Assembly: GCA_002728135.1 (NCBI GenBank)
Contig: PBVE01000015.1
Coordinates: 1-42,637 of the forward strand
From: Rhodospirillaceae bacterium
GTDB lineage: Bacteria; Pseudomonadota; Alphaproteobacteria; UBA828
Direction of reading: 5' to 3'
DNA: 42,637 nt
The translations under genes and the position numbers were made by a program. The stretch's first letter is position 1. Each line of letters begins with the position of its first letter. This document shows positions 16,859-25,701 of the stretch, piece by piece. The notes under the pieces were generated by a model. That model made no database searches. It worked only from the letters and a program-made list of their open reading frames with translations, and was not told the origin of the DNA.

Positions 16859-18631
16859 ATGAGACATATTTTTACAATTTTGATTAAATCATTTATCAAG
16901 TTGAAATTTCAATCATCCAAGCGAGATATGATATTTTTCTCGTTTTGTGCTATTTTATTCTTTACGGAAATTGCTCAAGGTAGCTATCTGCCCACTGCTC
17001 TACAAAGGGATTTTGGACGAATTCAAATGGTCCCAAATAATTATAAATTAATCCATTTAGCTGCCCTTGGACAAGACAAAGCAAACGACATCTTGCGGAC
17101 AAGAAGACAAATTCTTTTAATACAACGTATACAGTTACGTTTAGCAGAACTCGGCATATATAAAGGTTTGATTGACGGAGAAATGACTAAACAAACAATA
17201 TTTGCAATAAAGAAATATCAAAAAATCTCCAAGCTTTCTATAGATGGTAAAGCATCAAGTTTTTTATTAAATCACCTTAAATCAGCGGTTAGTGATGCAC
17301 AAAAACTTTTACAAGAATTGGATTATGCTCGCCAGAAACAAATCATTAAAGCCCGTAAAATCATACATAATGTCCTTGGCAATGAAGACAGAACATATGC
17401 TTTTGATGTAGTATCTAATGAACAAATTTGTCTGAAAAGACCAACTACTCGTTGTTTATTACTTCTTGCAGAGTCTGCAGCCACACAGGTAAATCAAACC
17501 GACCTCAGGGATTGGACTTTAAGTATTGTCGCAGCTGGGTTTGCGAGGGTAGGTGATGTTACTAGTGCTTTAAAGGTAACCAAATCTATTGAAGACCCTA
17601 GGTCAATAGTCGTAGCAATTAGTGAAGTGGGTATGATTTTAGCAGAAGAAAACCAAACCTCAAAGGCTGTTGCCTTAGCTAATCGATTTCCTGAAGTAAG
17701 AATGCGCGACAAAGTTCATAAAACCATAGCAGAATCGGCGGCAAAAATAGGCAATTTTAATTCTGCAATAACAGCACTAAAACTTATAGCGACTCCACAA
17801 ATCAAATTTGAATCTTTGATAAAAATTGCTGATTATGCAATTAAAAACAATGATACAGAAATGGCTCAGCACTTGATAGATGATGCTGAAAAAATATTGC
17901 CAAGCATTTCAACAACAATTTTGAAGAATTCTGCCTTTAGTGACTTAGCATTATCATGGGCAAAATTAGGCAATAGCGTACAATCTAATTATTTTGTAGA
18001 AAAAATTTCTGGAAATGTAAACCGCATCACTATTTTGTGTAAGTTACATATTACAGAAATTTCTTCTCTTCACTCATCAAGTAAAAATGATTTGCTTGAT
18101 AAAGCAGTTAAGCTAACCAAAGGGATGGAAAATAGCCCAGAATTGGATCAAGCAAAAGCTTGTTTAGCACATGCATTTTCTGTGACTAATGACTTTCAGT
18201 CAGCGATTAAATACATATCAGAAATACAGCGTGGTTTTACTCATTCCTATGCTATCAGTCGTGTTGCAATTTCTATGGGGGAGACACTGTCTGCTAAACA
18301 AGCAGTATCTCTAGCAAAAACTATAAAAGATGAACGACTCCGAATTGATACCCTATTAACAATTGCTCACGTTCGCCAAGATATGGGAGATAATTTTGGT
18401 GCCGAGGAAGTTAGAAAAGAAGTTCATAATGCGGCTATGGGTATACAAAATAGTCTGCACAGACTATCAGTTATATCTGATTTATCATTAGCAGAAGCAT
18501 ATGCAGGACGAGATAGTATGAAATTTTTTGAGGTGGTTTTAAAACAACTTAAAAAAATGCAAGACTTCAGAACCCGTGCACGAGTTCTCACTAAAGCAGC
18601 AACTACACTATATGTTTTAAAAGCCTTTTAA
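16859..18631 (+). CDS. Exported protein with peptidoglycan-binding-like domain and helical repeats, function unknown
   Basis: The 590-aa protein is not recognised as a named family. Residues 24-42 (MIFFSFCAILFFTEIAQGS) look like a signal peptide core, so it should reach the periplasm; the ATG at 16928 (residue 24) is an alternative start. Residues about 88-142 (IQLRLAELGIYKGLIDGEMT, then IFAIKKYQK and IDGKAS) fit a PG-binding-1 domain. The remaining 440 or so residues are alpha-helical with recurring units such as SIVAAGFARVGDVTSALKVT and ESAAKIGNFNSAITALKLI, which look like TPR- or Sel1-like repeats. No catalytic motif is visible. It stands alone, with its own AT-rich upstream region. A cell-wall-associated scaffold is an inference. 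Confidence 0.65.
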   Translation: MRHIFTILIKSFIKLKFQSSKRDMIFFSFCAILFFTEIAQGSYLPTALQRDFGRIQMVPNNYKLIHLAALGQDKANDILRTRRQILLIQRIQLRLAELGIYKGLIDGEMTKQTIFAIKKYQKISKLSIDGKASSFLLNHLKSAVSDAQKLLQELDYARQKQIIKARKIIHNVLGNEDRTYAFDVVSNEQICLKRPTTRCLLLLAESAATQVNQTDLRDWTLSIVAAGFARVGDVTSALKVTKSIEDPRSIVVAISEVGMILAEENQTSKAVALANRFPEVRMRDKVHKTIAESAAKIGNFNSAITALKLIATPQIKFESLIKIADYAIKNNDTEMAQHLIDDAEKILPSISTTILKNSAFSDLALSWAKLGNSVQSNYFVEKISGNVNRITILCKLHITEISSLHSSSKNDLLDKAVKLTKGMENSPELDQAKACLAHAFSVTNDFQSAIKYISEIQRGFTHSYAISRVAISMGETLSAKQAVSLAKTIKDERLRIDTLLTIAHVRQDMGDNFGAEEVRKEVHNAAMGIQNSLHRLSVISDLSLAEAYAGRDSMKFFEVVLKQLKKMQDFRTRARVLTKAATTLYVLKAF

Positions 18632-18742
18632 ATTAGTAGATATTAAAGACAACTATCTCTTACTTAGTAATCTACTAAATATTCAGAATAACACCTAACC
18701 AGACTAAGTATAATTAAAGTTTTTTCACTTATAGGATCTTTT

Positions 18743-19621
18743 ATGTTTCCTAAACCACTTATTGGTGCTGCATTAATGATTTTTACTTGTGCCTGTTTTT
18801 CAGGCATGTCAGCAATTATTAGAGAATTAGCAGAAACTATTTCACCATTTGAAATAGCTTTTTTTAGAAATGCCCTAGGTCTGATTATTATTGCACCCTT
18901 TTTCTTTTCCAAAGGACTAAAAATTACAAGGCCAATTTCCTTTCGTCCCTTTATTTTGCGTGCTGTTTTTGGAATCTTGGCAATGTGGGCTTGGTATTCC
19001 GCCCTTGGGTTAATGCCATTGGCAGAAGCCGTTGCACTAAACTTCACTGTAGCACTATGGATGATTCCTGTTGCTATTATTATGTTGAGTGAAAAGGTAG
19101 GTGTCCGGCGATGGATTGCAACTTTTGTTGGATTTGGTGGGGTGCTTATTATTCTTCAGCCTGGTGCTGAAACAATAAGTATTGGTGGGTTCTTAGCCAT
19201 CTTATCAGCACTTTTGTTCGCAATTTCCATGGCCTTGGTTAGAATCATATCAAAAACAGAATCTGCATTATCTATTGTTTTTTGGATGCACGTTTTTCTT
19301 ACTCCCTTATCTATTGGGCCTGCTATCTGGTTTTGGAGCACACCATCCCATGACGAATTATTTCTACTTGGTGCTGTGGGTGGTTTGGCAACTATAGGGC
19401 ATTATAGCATGGCAAAAGCATTATCTATGGCAGAAGCTACTGCACTTACCCCATTGGACTTTATTAGGCTTCCTTTTGCCGCACTGATCGGTTATTTCAT
19501 GTTTTCAGAAATACCAGCTAAAACTACCTGGATTGGTGGAGCTATTATTATATTTAGTGTTTTTTATATTTCTCATAGAGAGAATAAAAAGAGATCCAAC
19601 TCCAAAAACTCATTATTTTAA
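18743..19621 (+). CDS. DMT superfamily (EamA) transporter
   Basis: The 292-aa hydrophobic protein has about 10 membrane segments in two EamA halves. The first half contains ISPFEIAFFRNALGLIIIAP and FGILAMWAWYSALGLMPLAE; the second contains GHYSMAKALSMAEATALTPL, a typical EamA element. Members export metabolites such as amino acids or nucleosides; the substrate is unknown. AGGA precedes the ATG by about 6 nt. A short SDR gene follows 28 bp later on the same strand, so the two may share a transcript. Confidence 0.9.
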   Translation: MFPKPLIGAALMIFTCACFSGMSAIIRELAETISPFEIAFFRNALGLIIIAPFFFSKGLKITRPISFRPFILRAVFGILAMWAWYSALGLMPLAEAVALNFTVALWMIPVAIIMLSEKVGVRRWIATFVGFGGVLIILQPGAETISIGGFLAILSALLFAISMALVRIISKTESALSIVFWMHVFLTPLSIGPAIWFWSTPSHDELFLLGAVGGLATIGHYSMAKALSMAEATALTPLDFIRLPFAALIGYFMFSEIPAKTTWIGGAIIIFSVFYISHRENKKRSNSKNSLF

Positions 19622-19649
19622 TGCAACAAATTAAGATTGGAAAAATTCA

Positions 19650-20414
19650 ATGGAACTAAAAGGACAAAGTGCAATTATATCTGGTGGTGGTTCTGGACTT
19701 GGAAAAGCTACAGCTGTCCACCTAGCTTCAAAAGGCTGCAGAGTTGGAATTATTGATATAAATGAAACCTTAGCAAAAGATGTGGCAGGCCAAATTAGTG
19801 GGTCCTGGGCTTCTTGTGATATTTCAAATGCTGAGTCAACTGAAGAAGCTTTCGAAAAAATCCAACATGAGATTGGACCAATTCGTATAATGATTGCATG
19901 TGCAGGCGTTGCAACTGGAGCTAAGCTTATATCTAAGGATGGATCACCAAACAACCTTGAAAAATTCAAGAGAGTTATTGAAATTAATCTTATCGGTACA
20001 ATCAATTGTATGCGCCTTGCAGCAGCCAGCATGAGCTCCCTAGACACAGTTCACGAAGGTGAGCGTGGAATAATGATTGGAACAGCATCTGCAGCAGCAT
20101 TTGAAGGCCAAATTGGACAATGCGGATATTCTGCTTCCAAAGGAGGAATTGCTTCTATGACATTAACACTCGCACGTGAACTAGCTCGTGAGGGAATAAG
20201 GGTAAATGCTATTGCACCGGGTCTAATGGATACCCCGATGACTTCTGGATTACCAGAACCTGTGCTTGAAAGCCTAATAGCTAAAACACTATATCCTAAA
20301 CGTCTGGGACAGTCCGAAGAATATGCTCAGTTAGTGGAGCATATATGTGTCAATAGATTTATTAATGGCTCGGTAATTAGGTTTGATGGTGCACTAAGAT
20401 TAGAGCCAAAATAA
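19650..20414 (+). CDS. SDR family dehydrogenase, 3-hydroxyacyl-CoA dehydrogenase type 2-like
   Basis: The 254-aa protein has a classical short-chain dehydrogenase layout: cofactor motif GGGSGLG (12-18), IDIN at the end of beta-2 favouring NAD, CAGVATG, the catalytic Ser region GTASAAAFEGQIGQ and YSASK, then VNAIAPGLMDTPM. The spacing and the C-terminal FINGSVIRFDGALR resemble the HSD17B10/type II 3-hydroxyacyl-CoA dehydrogenase group, which oxidises short-chain 3-hydroxyacyl-CoA in fatty acid or isoleucine breakdown. Substrate assignment is by resemblance only. It converges with the broken phhB gene, 9 bp away. Confidence 0.87.
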   Translation: MELKGQSAIISGGGSGLGKATAVHLASKGCRVGIIDINETLAKDVAGQISGSWASCDISNAESTEEAFEKIQHEIGPIRIMIACAGVATGAKLISKDGSPNNLEKFKRVIEINLIGTINCMRLAAASMSSLDTVHEGERGIMIGTASAAAFEGQIGQCGYSASKGGIASMTLTLARELAREGIRVNAIAPGLMDTPMTSGLPEPVLESLIAKTLYPKRLGQSEEYAQLVEHICVNRFINGSVIRFDGALRLEPK

Positions 20415-20423
20415 ACATACCAA

Positions 20424-20732
20424 TTATCTAATATTATATTTTGAGGCGATGTTATTCATTTCATGCGCTAGAATGAAATCTTTTTTGCTAAGGCCTTTAA
20501 CATCATGAGTTGTTAATAAAACCTCTACAGAGTTATATATATTGCTCCACTCAGGGTGATGGTCTATCTTTTCAGCCGCTAGGGCAGATTGAGTCATAAA
20601 ACTAAATGCCTCAGAAAAATTATTAAACTTATAGTTGCAAGTAATCGAGTCACTACTATCTCATACAAGTGACCAACCATTTAATTGAGAAATTTGTTTC
20701 TCAATTTGAATGTTAGATAGTTTTGAGGGCAT
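20424..20732 (-). pseudogene. phhB: Pterin-4a-carbinolamine dehydratase, interrupted by an in-frame TGA
   Basis: Reading the minus strand from ATG 20732 gives a complete 102-residue PCD/PhhB-family frame: LNGWSLV, then [20 protein letters not shown], the active-site motif [25 protein letters not shown] and LAHEMNNIA, ending at TAA 20424-20426. Codon 24 (20661-20663) is TGA, with no frameshift. TGA acts as a true stop elsewhere in the window (pxpB, dnaX), so recoding is unlikely. In its intact form the enzyme recycles the pterin cofactor of phenylalanine hydroxylase. The gene is either a very recent pseudogene or carries a sequence error. No phhA is adjacent. Confidence 0.85.
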
Positions 20733-20942
20733 ATAAATAAATCTCCTTGATTTTAATAGTATAGTTTAAACCTATAAGGTTTTTTATGGTTTAGTTGCAA
20801 ATTATGAGAATTATTATTAAATATTTTTTTACATCAAGGGTGGAATTTACTAATTCAAAGAAAAAATGGTTTATAGGTTATTATAGGCTGTTTTATTATA
20901 TTTTTTATCGAATCTACATCCTTTCCTGTTGATTTGGTAATA

Positions 20943-20968
20943 ACAAGTTATATTATAATATAACTTGT
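20943..20968. promoter_or_regulatory. 26-bp perfect palindrome overlapping a likely -10 box upstream of the BI-1 gene
   Basis: The half-site ACAAGTTATATTA (20943-20955) is followed directly by its exact reverse complement TAATATAACTTGT (20956-20968). TATAAT (20954-20959) sits in its centre, and TTGATT (20929-20934) could be a -35 box at 19-bp spacing. The palindrome ends 21 bp before the start codon. The arrangement suggests a repressor operator or a leader hairpin. The sequence is nearly all A/T, which weakens the case. Confidence 0.5.
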
Positions 20969-20989
20969 ATTTGTTCATAGGAGGCAATA

Positions 20990-21703
20990 ATGGTTATAAA
21001 GACAGACCGGCGAGCATATTCAGGGACAATGACAGAATCCCAAATTGATCTGGGTCTACGTAGCTATATGTTACGAGTGTATAACTATATGGCATCTGGT
21101 CTAGCATTAACAGGGATCGTTGCTTGGGTTATGGCTGACACAGGTCTTGCTGAGGCCCTGATGCGTTCGGGCATAGGTTTTATTGTGATGCTAGCCCCAC
21201 TTGGTATTGTGTTTTTTATGGGCATTAAAATACAAAACATGAAAGCCTCAACTGCACAAACTTTATTCTGGGTATTCTCGATTCTGATGGGAGCATCTCT
21301 ATCTTATATATTTCTCGTCTATACTGGTGCGGATATAATGCGGGTATTTTTTATAACCTGTGGCTTATTTGGAGCAATGAGTCTTTACGGATATACGACA
21401 AAAAGAAGTCTCGCAAAATGGGGCTCATTTTTATTTATGGGTTTAATTGGTGTCGTAATTGCATCTATCGTTAATGCGATATGGTATGATGGTGTTATGT
21501 CACTTGTCATATCTGTTGTTGGAGTAATAGTTTTCACTGGTCTCACAGCATATGATACTCAACGAATAAAACAAACATATGCGGAAACAGATGGTCAGGC
21601 CATAATGCTTAAGAAGTCAGTCATGGGGGCTCTATCTCTTTACTTAAATTTCATAAATCTTTTCATAATGTTACTACATTTATTTGGTGGTGCTCGAGAA
21701 TAG
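20990..21703 (+). CDS. Bax inhibitor-1/YccA family membrane protein
   Basis: The 237-aa protein has seven predicted membrane helices, starting LRSYMLRVYNYMASGLALTG after a short cytoplasmic N-terminus. It includes the family signatures MGASLSYIFLVYTG, GLTAYDTQRIKQTY and a C-terminal GALSLYLNFINLFIMLLHLFG. BI-1/YccA proteins are pH-sensitive calcium-leak channels or, in E. coli, FtsH modulators. A strong AGGAGG lies just upstream of the ATG. The gene ends in a clear Rho-independent terminator and is preceded by a perfect palindrome, so it seems to be a single-gene unit. Confidence 0.95.
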   Translation: MVIKTDRRAYSGTMTESQIDLGLRSYMLRVYNYMASGLALTGIVAWVMADTGLAEALMRSGIGFIVMLAPLGIVFFMGIKIQNMKASTAQTLFWVFSILMGASLSYIFLVYTGADIMRVFFITCGLFGAMSLYGYTTKRSLAKWGSFLFMGLIGVVIASIVNAIWYDGVMSLVISVVGVIVFTGLTAYDTQRIKQTYAETDGQAIMLKKSVMGALSLYLNFINLFIMLLHLFGGARE

Positions 21704-21720
21704 ATTTATTTATTTTAGCA

Positions 21721-21760
21721 AAAAAACACCCGCCTGTTTTACAGTGTCGGGTGTTTTTTT
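21721..21760 (+). terminator. Rho-independent terminator after the BI-1 gene
   Basis: AAAAAACACCCG (21721-21732) pairs with CGGGTGTTTTTT (21748-21759), giving a GC-containing stem that runs into a T tract. The loop contains a smaller CTGT/ACAG pairing. It starts 18 bp after the stop codon. Confidence 0.9.
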
Positions 21761-21781
21761 TAAGTTGAAAGTTTAGCAACC

Positions 21782-22618
21782 TTGTTGCATTTTATTATTT
21801 TGGTAGTGGCATGTATTGGGGGACTTTACATTCTCATATCTACACTGATTTTTTTATTTCAACGCCGATTAATGTATTTTCCCAACTCCAAACGCCCAAT
21901 TCCAGCCTCGTGCGGATTACCTAAAACAAAAGAAGTTTTTCTAACTACCGATGACGGACTGAACCTATTAGCCTGGTATCAACCAGCTAAAAACAAAAAT
22001 TCATCAACATTAATATACTTTCATGGCAACGCTGGTGATATAGGAATGAGGGCTAAAAAAATAAAGCCATACATTGAAACTGGTTTAGGAGTGCTTCTTA
22101 CTTCATGGAGGGGATTTTCTAAAAACCCCGGTAAACCTTGCGAGTCCGGATTATATTCTGATGGACGTGCAGCCATTGATTTTCTTCTACAAAAAGGTAT
22201 TTCTGAAGATAGAATTATACTTTACGGAGAATCCTTAGGCACTGGTGTAGCTGTAGAACTAGCCTCAAAACCTTATTTTTCTCCTGCAGCTGTAATTCTT
22301 GAAGCACCCTTTACATCAGCTGTAGATATTGCTTCTTGGCGCTTTCCACTCATACCTGTAAGGCATTTAGTCTTTGACCGTTTTTTATCAAATAAAAAAA
22401 TATTTAAAATTGGTTCACCAGTTTTAATTTTTCATGGTTATCTTGATAAAACGATACCTATAACTTTTGGTCAGCAATTATTCAATCTAGGTAAAACACC
22501 TAAAACATCATTTTTCATAAAAAACGCAGGGCATAATGACCTATACGAACATGGTGCATTAAACCAAATCATGGAATTTCTAGGAAAAAATAATTTGATT
22601 AGTAAATCGGGTAAGTAA
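21782..22618 (+). CDS. Alpha/beta hydrolase, BEM46/ABHD13-like, membrane-anchored
   Basis: The 278-aa protein begins with an N-terminal membrane helix (FIILVVACIGGLYILISTLIFLF), then QRRLMYFPN, typical of the BEM46/YfhR group. The hydrolase core has the oxyanion segment LIYFHGNAGD, nucleophile elbow GESLGTG (Ser), Asp in HGYLDKTIP and catalytic His in NAGHNDLY, so the triad is complete. The substrate is unknown; relatives are esterase- or depalmitoylase-like. The start is TTG at 21782 or the next TTG, with no clear Shine-Dalgarno; it lies only 22 bp after the preceding terminator. It converges with korB. Confidence 0.87.
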   Translation: MLHFIILVVACIGGLYILISTLIFLFQRRLMYFPNSKRPIPASCGLPKTKEVFLTTDDGLNLLAWYQPAKNKNSSTLIYFHGNAGDIGMRAKKIKPYIETGLGVLLTSWRGFSKNPGKPCESGLYSDGRAAIDFLLQKGISEDRIILYGESLGTGVAVELASKPYFSPAAVILEAPFTSAVDIASWRFPLIPVRHLVFDRFLSNKKIFKIGSPVLIFHGYLDKTIPITFGQQLFNLGKTPKTSFFIKNAGHNDLYEHGALNQIMEFLGKNNLISKSGK

Positions 22619-22630
22619 AAAATTACCTAT

Positions 22631-23653
22631 TTATTCTACCATCCAAGTATGCCCTCTCCTCAAGAGATTATTTAGGTCAGGCTCCCCTGCTTTTTTCTTT
22701 AACTCATTTTCTTGAGCAATTACAGCAGAGTCGTATGATTCCGTTGGATCAGCATAGATTACTCCAAACGCCATGGGCCCATTTGGGGGCCTCAGGTCAC
22801 CTAGCATTACAGCAAGATTATAATTTTTTTCGTCATGAATCAGTATATCTTTTTCTTCAATTCCGTTTTGTCCTAAGATGACAGTTTCTAGAGCTAGTTT
22901 TTCTCTATTTAAAATTATACCTCTATCACGATCCTTACCATAAATTAGGGGTTCTCCATGAGAACATATTAATTGGTTGTTAATAGAACCTTTATCTCTT
23001 ACTTCTTCAAATGTACCATCATTATACACATGACAATTTTGAAGAATTTCAACAAATGATGCACCTTTGTGGCTGTGTGCACGTTTTAACACCTCGGGAA
23101 GAGTTTTTTGACCTATATCATAAGCCCTAGCCACAAATCTACCACCTACACCAAGAGCAAATGATACGGGAGACACAGGGTGATCAACAGATCCAAAGGG
23201 AGTTGAGGGTGATTTAGTGCCCTCCTCAGAGGTAGGAGAATATTGTCCTTTAGTTAGTCCATATATTTCATTATTGAAGAGCAAAAGGTTAACATCAACG
23301 TTGCGTCGCATAACATGAAAAGTATGATTCCCTCCTATGGAAAGCATATCTCCATCACCTCCAACGACCCAAACATCTAGTTCAGGGTTTGCTAACTTTA
23401 ATCCAGTAGCGAATGTCGGAGCACGCCCATGAATAGTATGAAAGCCATAAGTTGACATGTAGTATGGAAACCTTGCAGCACAGCCAATTCCTGACACAAA
23501 AGCAACTTTCTCTGGTGGAGTACCGATCTCGGCTAAAGCCTTACGTACTCCCTTTACAATTGCATAATCACCACATCCTGGACACCAACGTATTTCTTGA
23601 TCTGATGTAAAGTCTTGTGCAGTGAATTCTGTTGCAGTGGCTGTATTATTCAT
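22631..23653 (-). CDS. korB: 2-oxoacid:ferredoxin oxidoreductase (2-oxoglutarate synthase) beta subunit
   Basis: The 340-aa protein has WCPGCGD (23-29), GIGCAARFPYY, HGRAPTFATGLKLANP, the thiamine-diphosphate motif GGDGDMLSIGGNH (98-110) and NNEIYGLTKGQYSPT (127-141). These match the beta subunit of two-subunit KorAB, which oxidises 2-oxoglutarate to succinyl-CoA with ferredoxin as acceptor. GAGG lies 6 nt before the ATG, and the start overlaps korA by 8 bp, implying coupled translation. The last 100 or so residues (from SHGEPLIYGKDRDRGI) are the usual extension of the aerobic-type KorB. Confidence 0.93.
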   Translation of the reverse strand: MNNTATATEFTAQDFTSDQEIRWCPGCGDYAIVKGVRKALAEIGTPPEKVAFVSGIGCAARFPYYMSTYGFHTIHGRAPTFATGLKLANPELDVWVVGGDGDMLSIGGNHTFHVMRRNVDVNLLLFNNEIYGLTKGQYSPTSEEGTKSPSTPFGSVDHPVSPVSFALGVGGRFVARAYDIGQKTLPEVLKRAHSHKGASFVEILQNCHVYNDGTFEEVRDKGSINNQLICSHGEPLIYGKDRDRGIILNREKLALETVILGQNGIEEKDILIHDEKNYNLAVMLGDLRPPNGPMAFGVIYADPTESYDSAVIAQENELKKKAGEPDLNNLLRRGHTWMVE

Positions 23654-25541
23654 TTTTTTCCTCTACCATAGAAATGATTGCGGACTCAATTTCTGAAACA
23701 CGAAAAGGCTGTCCCGCAACTTTATTAAGCCCATTTGCATTTACCAAATATTCTGCTCGTAAAACAGTTAATAACTGACCAGCATTTAATTCTGGGACTA
23801 AAACTTTTTCAAACCCTGAAAATAATTCACCAAGATTTGAGGGTAATGGCCAAATGTTTCTAAGATGTATATGTGATACAGCATGTCCCTGGTTTATTGC
23901 TCTACCTACTGCCTGACTAATAGGTCCATAGGTTGAACCCCAACCTACTACAACGACTTTCCCTTTGTTTGCTCCAGAATCAATTTCTTGTTTAGGCAAA
24001 AAATTAGAAATACCCTGAACCTTCTCACGCCTTGCATCTGTCATATTTTGGTGATTGGCAGGGTCATAAGATACGTTTCCGCTTTCACTGGCTCTTTCAA
24101 GTCCACCAATACGATGCATCAAGCCGGGTGTTCCCGGTTTAACCCATGGCCTCGCTCCAGTTTTTGGATCTCTTAAAAAAGGCTGAAAACCCTCAGGATC
24201 AGTCCTAAAACTTACAGGAAATGGTTCAATTTCATTAACATCAGGTAAAAGCCATGGCTCTGCAGCATTAACTAAATAAGTGTCACTAAGAACCATTACT
24301 GGTGTCATGAATTGTGTTGCTATTTTTACAGCACTTACACCAATATCAAAACAATCTGCAGATGATTGTGGAGCTAAAACAACTAAAGGTGCATCCGCAT
24401 TTCGTCCGTATACGGCTAAGTATAAATCTGATTGTTCAGTTTTAGTCGGCATGCCCGTAGAAGGTCCAGCTCGTTGTGAATTTACCAAAATAAGTGGAAG
24501 TTCTGCTGCTATTGCCAAACCAAGTGCCTCAGTCTTCAAAGCAACACCTGGTCCAGAACTTGAAGTTATCCCCATTGCACCACCATATGAAGCACCAATT
24601 GCTGCACAGACTGCTGCTATTTCATCCTCAGCTTGAAAAGTTGAAACGTTATATTCCTTTAAACCAGATAAAACATGTAGAAGCGAAGATGCTGGTGTTA
24701 TTGGATAGGATGCAAGCAATAGCTTCAAATTAGCTAAATTACTGCCTACAGTAAGACCCCATGCTAGAGCCTCTGTTCCTGTAACTGTTCGATATTCTCC
24801 AGGTTTAAACTCTGCAGATCCAACTGTAAAAACTGGCAAAGCAGCAGGGAGTTCAGCTGTTTCACCAAACGCATGACCAGCCTTGAGTGCTGAGATATTA
24901 GCTTTTGCAATTTCAGGGAGGTTTTTAAACTTTGACTCAAGCCACTGGACAGTGGGTTCTATATCACGATCATACATCCATGAAACCAGCCCTAAAGTCC
25001 ACATATTTTTACAACGCTGACCATCTCTTTTATTTACTCCTGAGTCTTTGACCGACTCAAGAGTTAATTTGCTAATATCTATATCAATGCGTCTGTATGC
25101 ATCAAGAAAAGAACCCTCAAGAGGATTTTCTGCAAAACCTGCTTTTTCAATATTTTTGTCATTAAAGGTGCCAATATCAGAAATTATTACTCCGCCAACC
25201 TTTAAATCTTCAAGATTAACTTTCAGTGCTGCTGGATTCATACATACCAATACGTCAGGTGAATCTCCGGATGTTTTTACAACATTGGAACCAAATTGAA
25301 TTTGAAATGCTGAAACACCGTAGGTAGTTCCAATTGGTGCTCGTATTTCAGCTGGAAAATCAGGAAAAGTTACTAGGTCATTACCTGCCACTGCGGTCTC
25401 ATCAGTAAATCGACCGCCTGTTAACTGAATTCCATCACCAGAGTCACCTGCAAACCGCACTACTACAGAGTCAAGTGATTCTCGTTGTTCATTTGTTTGG
25501 GTTAAGACTGCATTTCCCGGCATGAGGCAGCTATTCTCCAT
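23646..25541 (-). CDS. korA: 2-oxoacid:ferredoxin oxidoreductase (2-oxoglutarate synthase) alpha subunit, gamma-alpha fusion
   Basis: The 631-aa fusion has an N-terminal gamma domain (VVRFAGDSGDGIQLTGGRF, about residues 26-200) joined to the alpha pyrimidine-binding domain (YPITPASSLLHVLSGLKEY, QAEDEIAAVCAAIGASYGG, SSGPGVALKTEALGLA, QRAGPSTGMPTKTEQSDL). A C-terminal domain II follows (VVVVGWGSTYGPI). This is the two-subunit, oxygen-tolerant layout known from Mycobacterium and aerobic autotrophs. It has no 4Fe-4S ferredoxin domain, so it needs a separate ferredoxin. The ATG at 25541 lacks a clear Shine-Dalgarno; ATG 25523 with GGAG 12 nt upstream is an alternative. It is the first gene of the korAB operon. 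Confidence 0.93.
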   Translation of the reverse strand: MENSCLMPGNAVLTQTNEQRESLDSVVVRFAGDSGDGIQLTGGRFTDETAVAGNDLVTFPDFPAEIRAPIGTTYGVSAFQIQFGSNVVKTSGDSPDVLVCMNPAALKVNLEDLKVGGVIISDIGTFNDKNIEKAGFAENPLEGSFLDAYRRIDIDISKLTLESVKDSGVNKRDGQRCKNMWTLGLVSWMYDRDIEPTVQWLESKFKNLPEIAKANISALKAGHAFGETAELPAALPVFTVGSAEFKPGEYRTVTGTEALAWGLTVGSNLANLKLLLASYPITPASSLLHVLSGLKEYNVSTFQAEDEIAAVCAAIGASYGGAMGITSSSGPGVALKTEALGLAIAAELPLILVNSQRAGPSTGMPTKTEQSDLYLAVYGRNADAPLVVLAPQSSADCFDIGVSAVKIATQFMTPVMVLSDTYLVNAAEPWLLPDVNEIEPFPVSFRTDPEGFQPFLRDPKTGARPWVKPGTPGLMHRIGGLERASESGNVSYDPANHQNMTDARREKVQGISNFLPKQEIDSGANKGKVVVVGWGSTYGPISQAVGRAINQGHAVSHIHLRNIWPLPSNLGELFSGFEKVLVPELNAGQLLTVLRAEYLVNANGLNKVAGQPFRVSEIESAIISMVEEKNE

Positions 25542-25701
25542 TTAGCATAATTTATATAGGCAAGATTAACTTATATAGCTACTATTAATTAGCTATTCGA
25601 GCCCGTAAAAAAACATAAAAACCTAGTGTTGCTTTTCATCTATATACACATCTATATATGAAGTTCAACTTAAAGGTCTATTTATCTGTGATTGTATAAA
25701 A

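Noticed and set aside
18633..18678. 9-bp inverted repeat TTAGTAGAT / ATCTACTAA after the exported repeat protein
   Set aside because: The arms are 28 nt apart, A/T-rich and not followed by a T tract, so neither a terminator nor an operator can be supported.
20661..20663. TGA read as Trp (alternative genetic code) to rescue phhB
   Set aside because: pxpB and dnaX end with TGA at tightly overlapping junctions, and the other two interrupted genes have TAA, so a code change would not explain the set.
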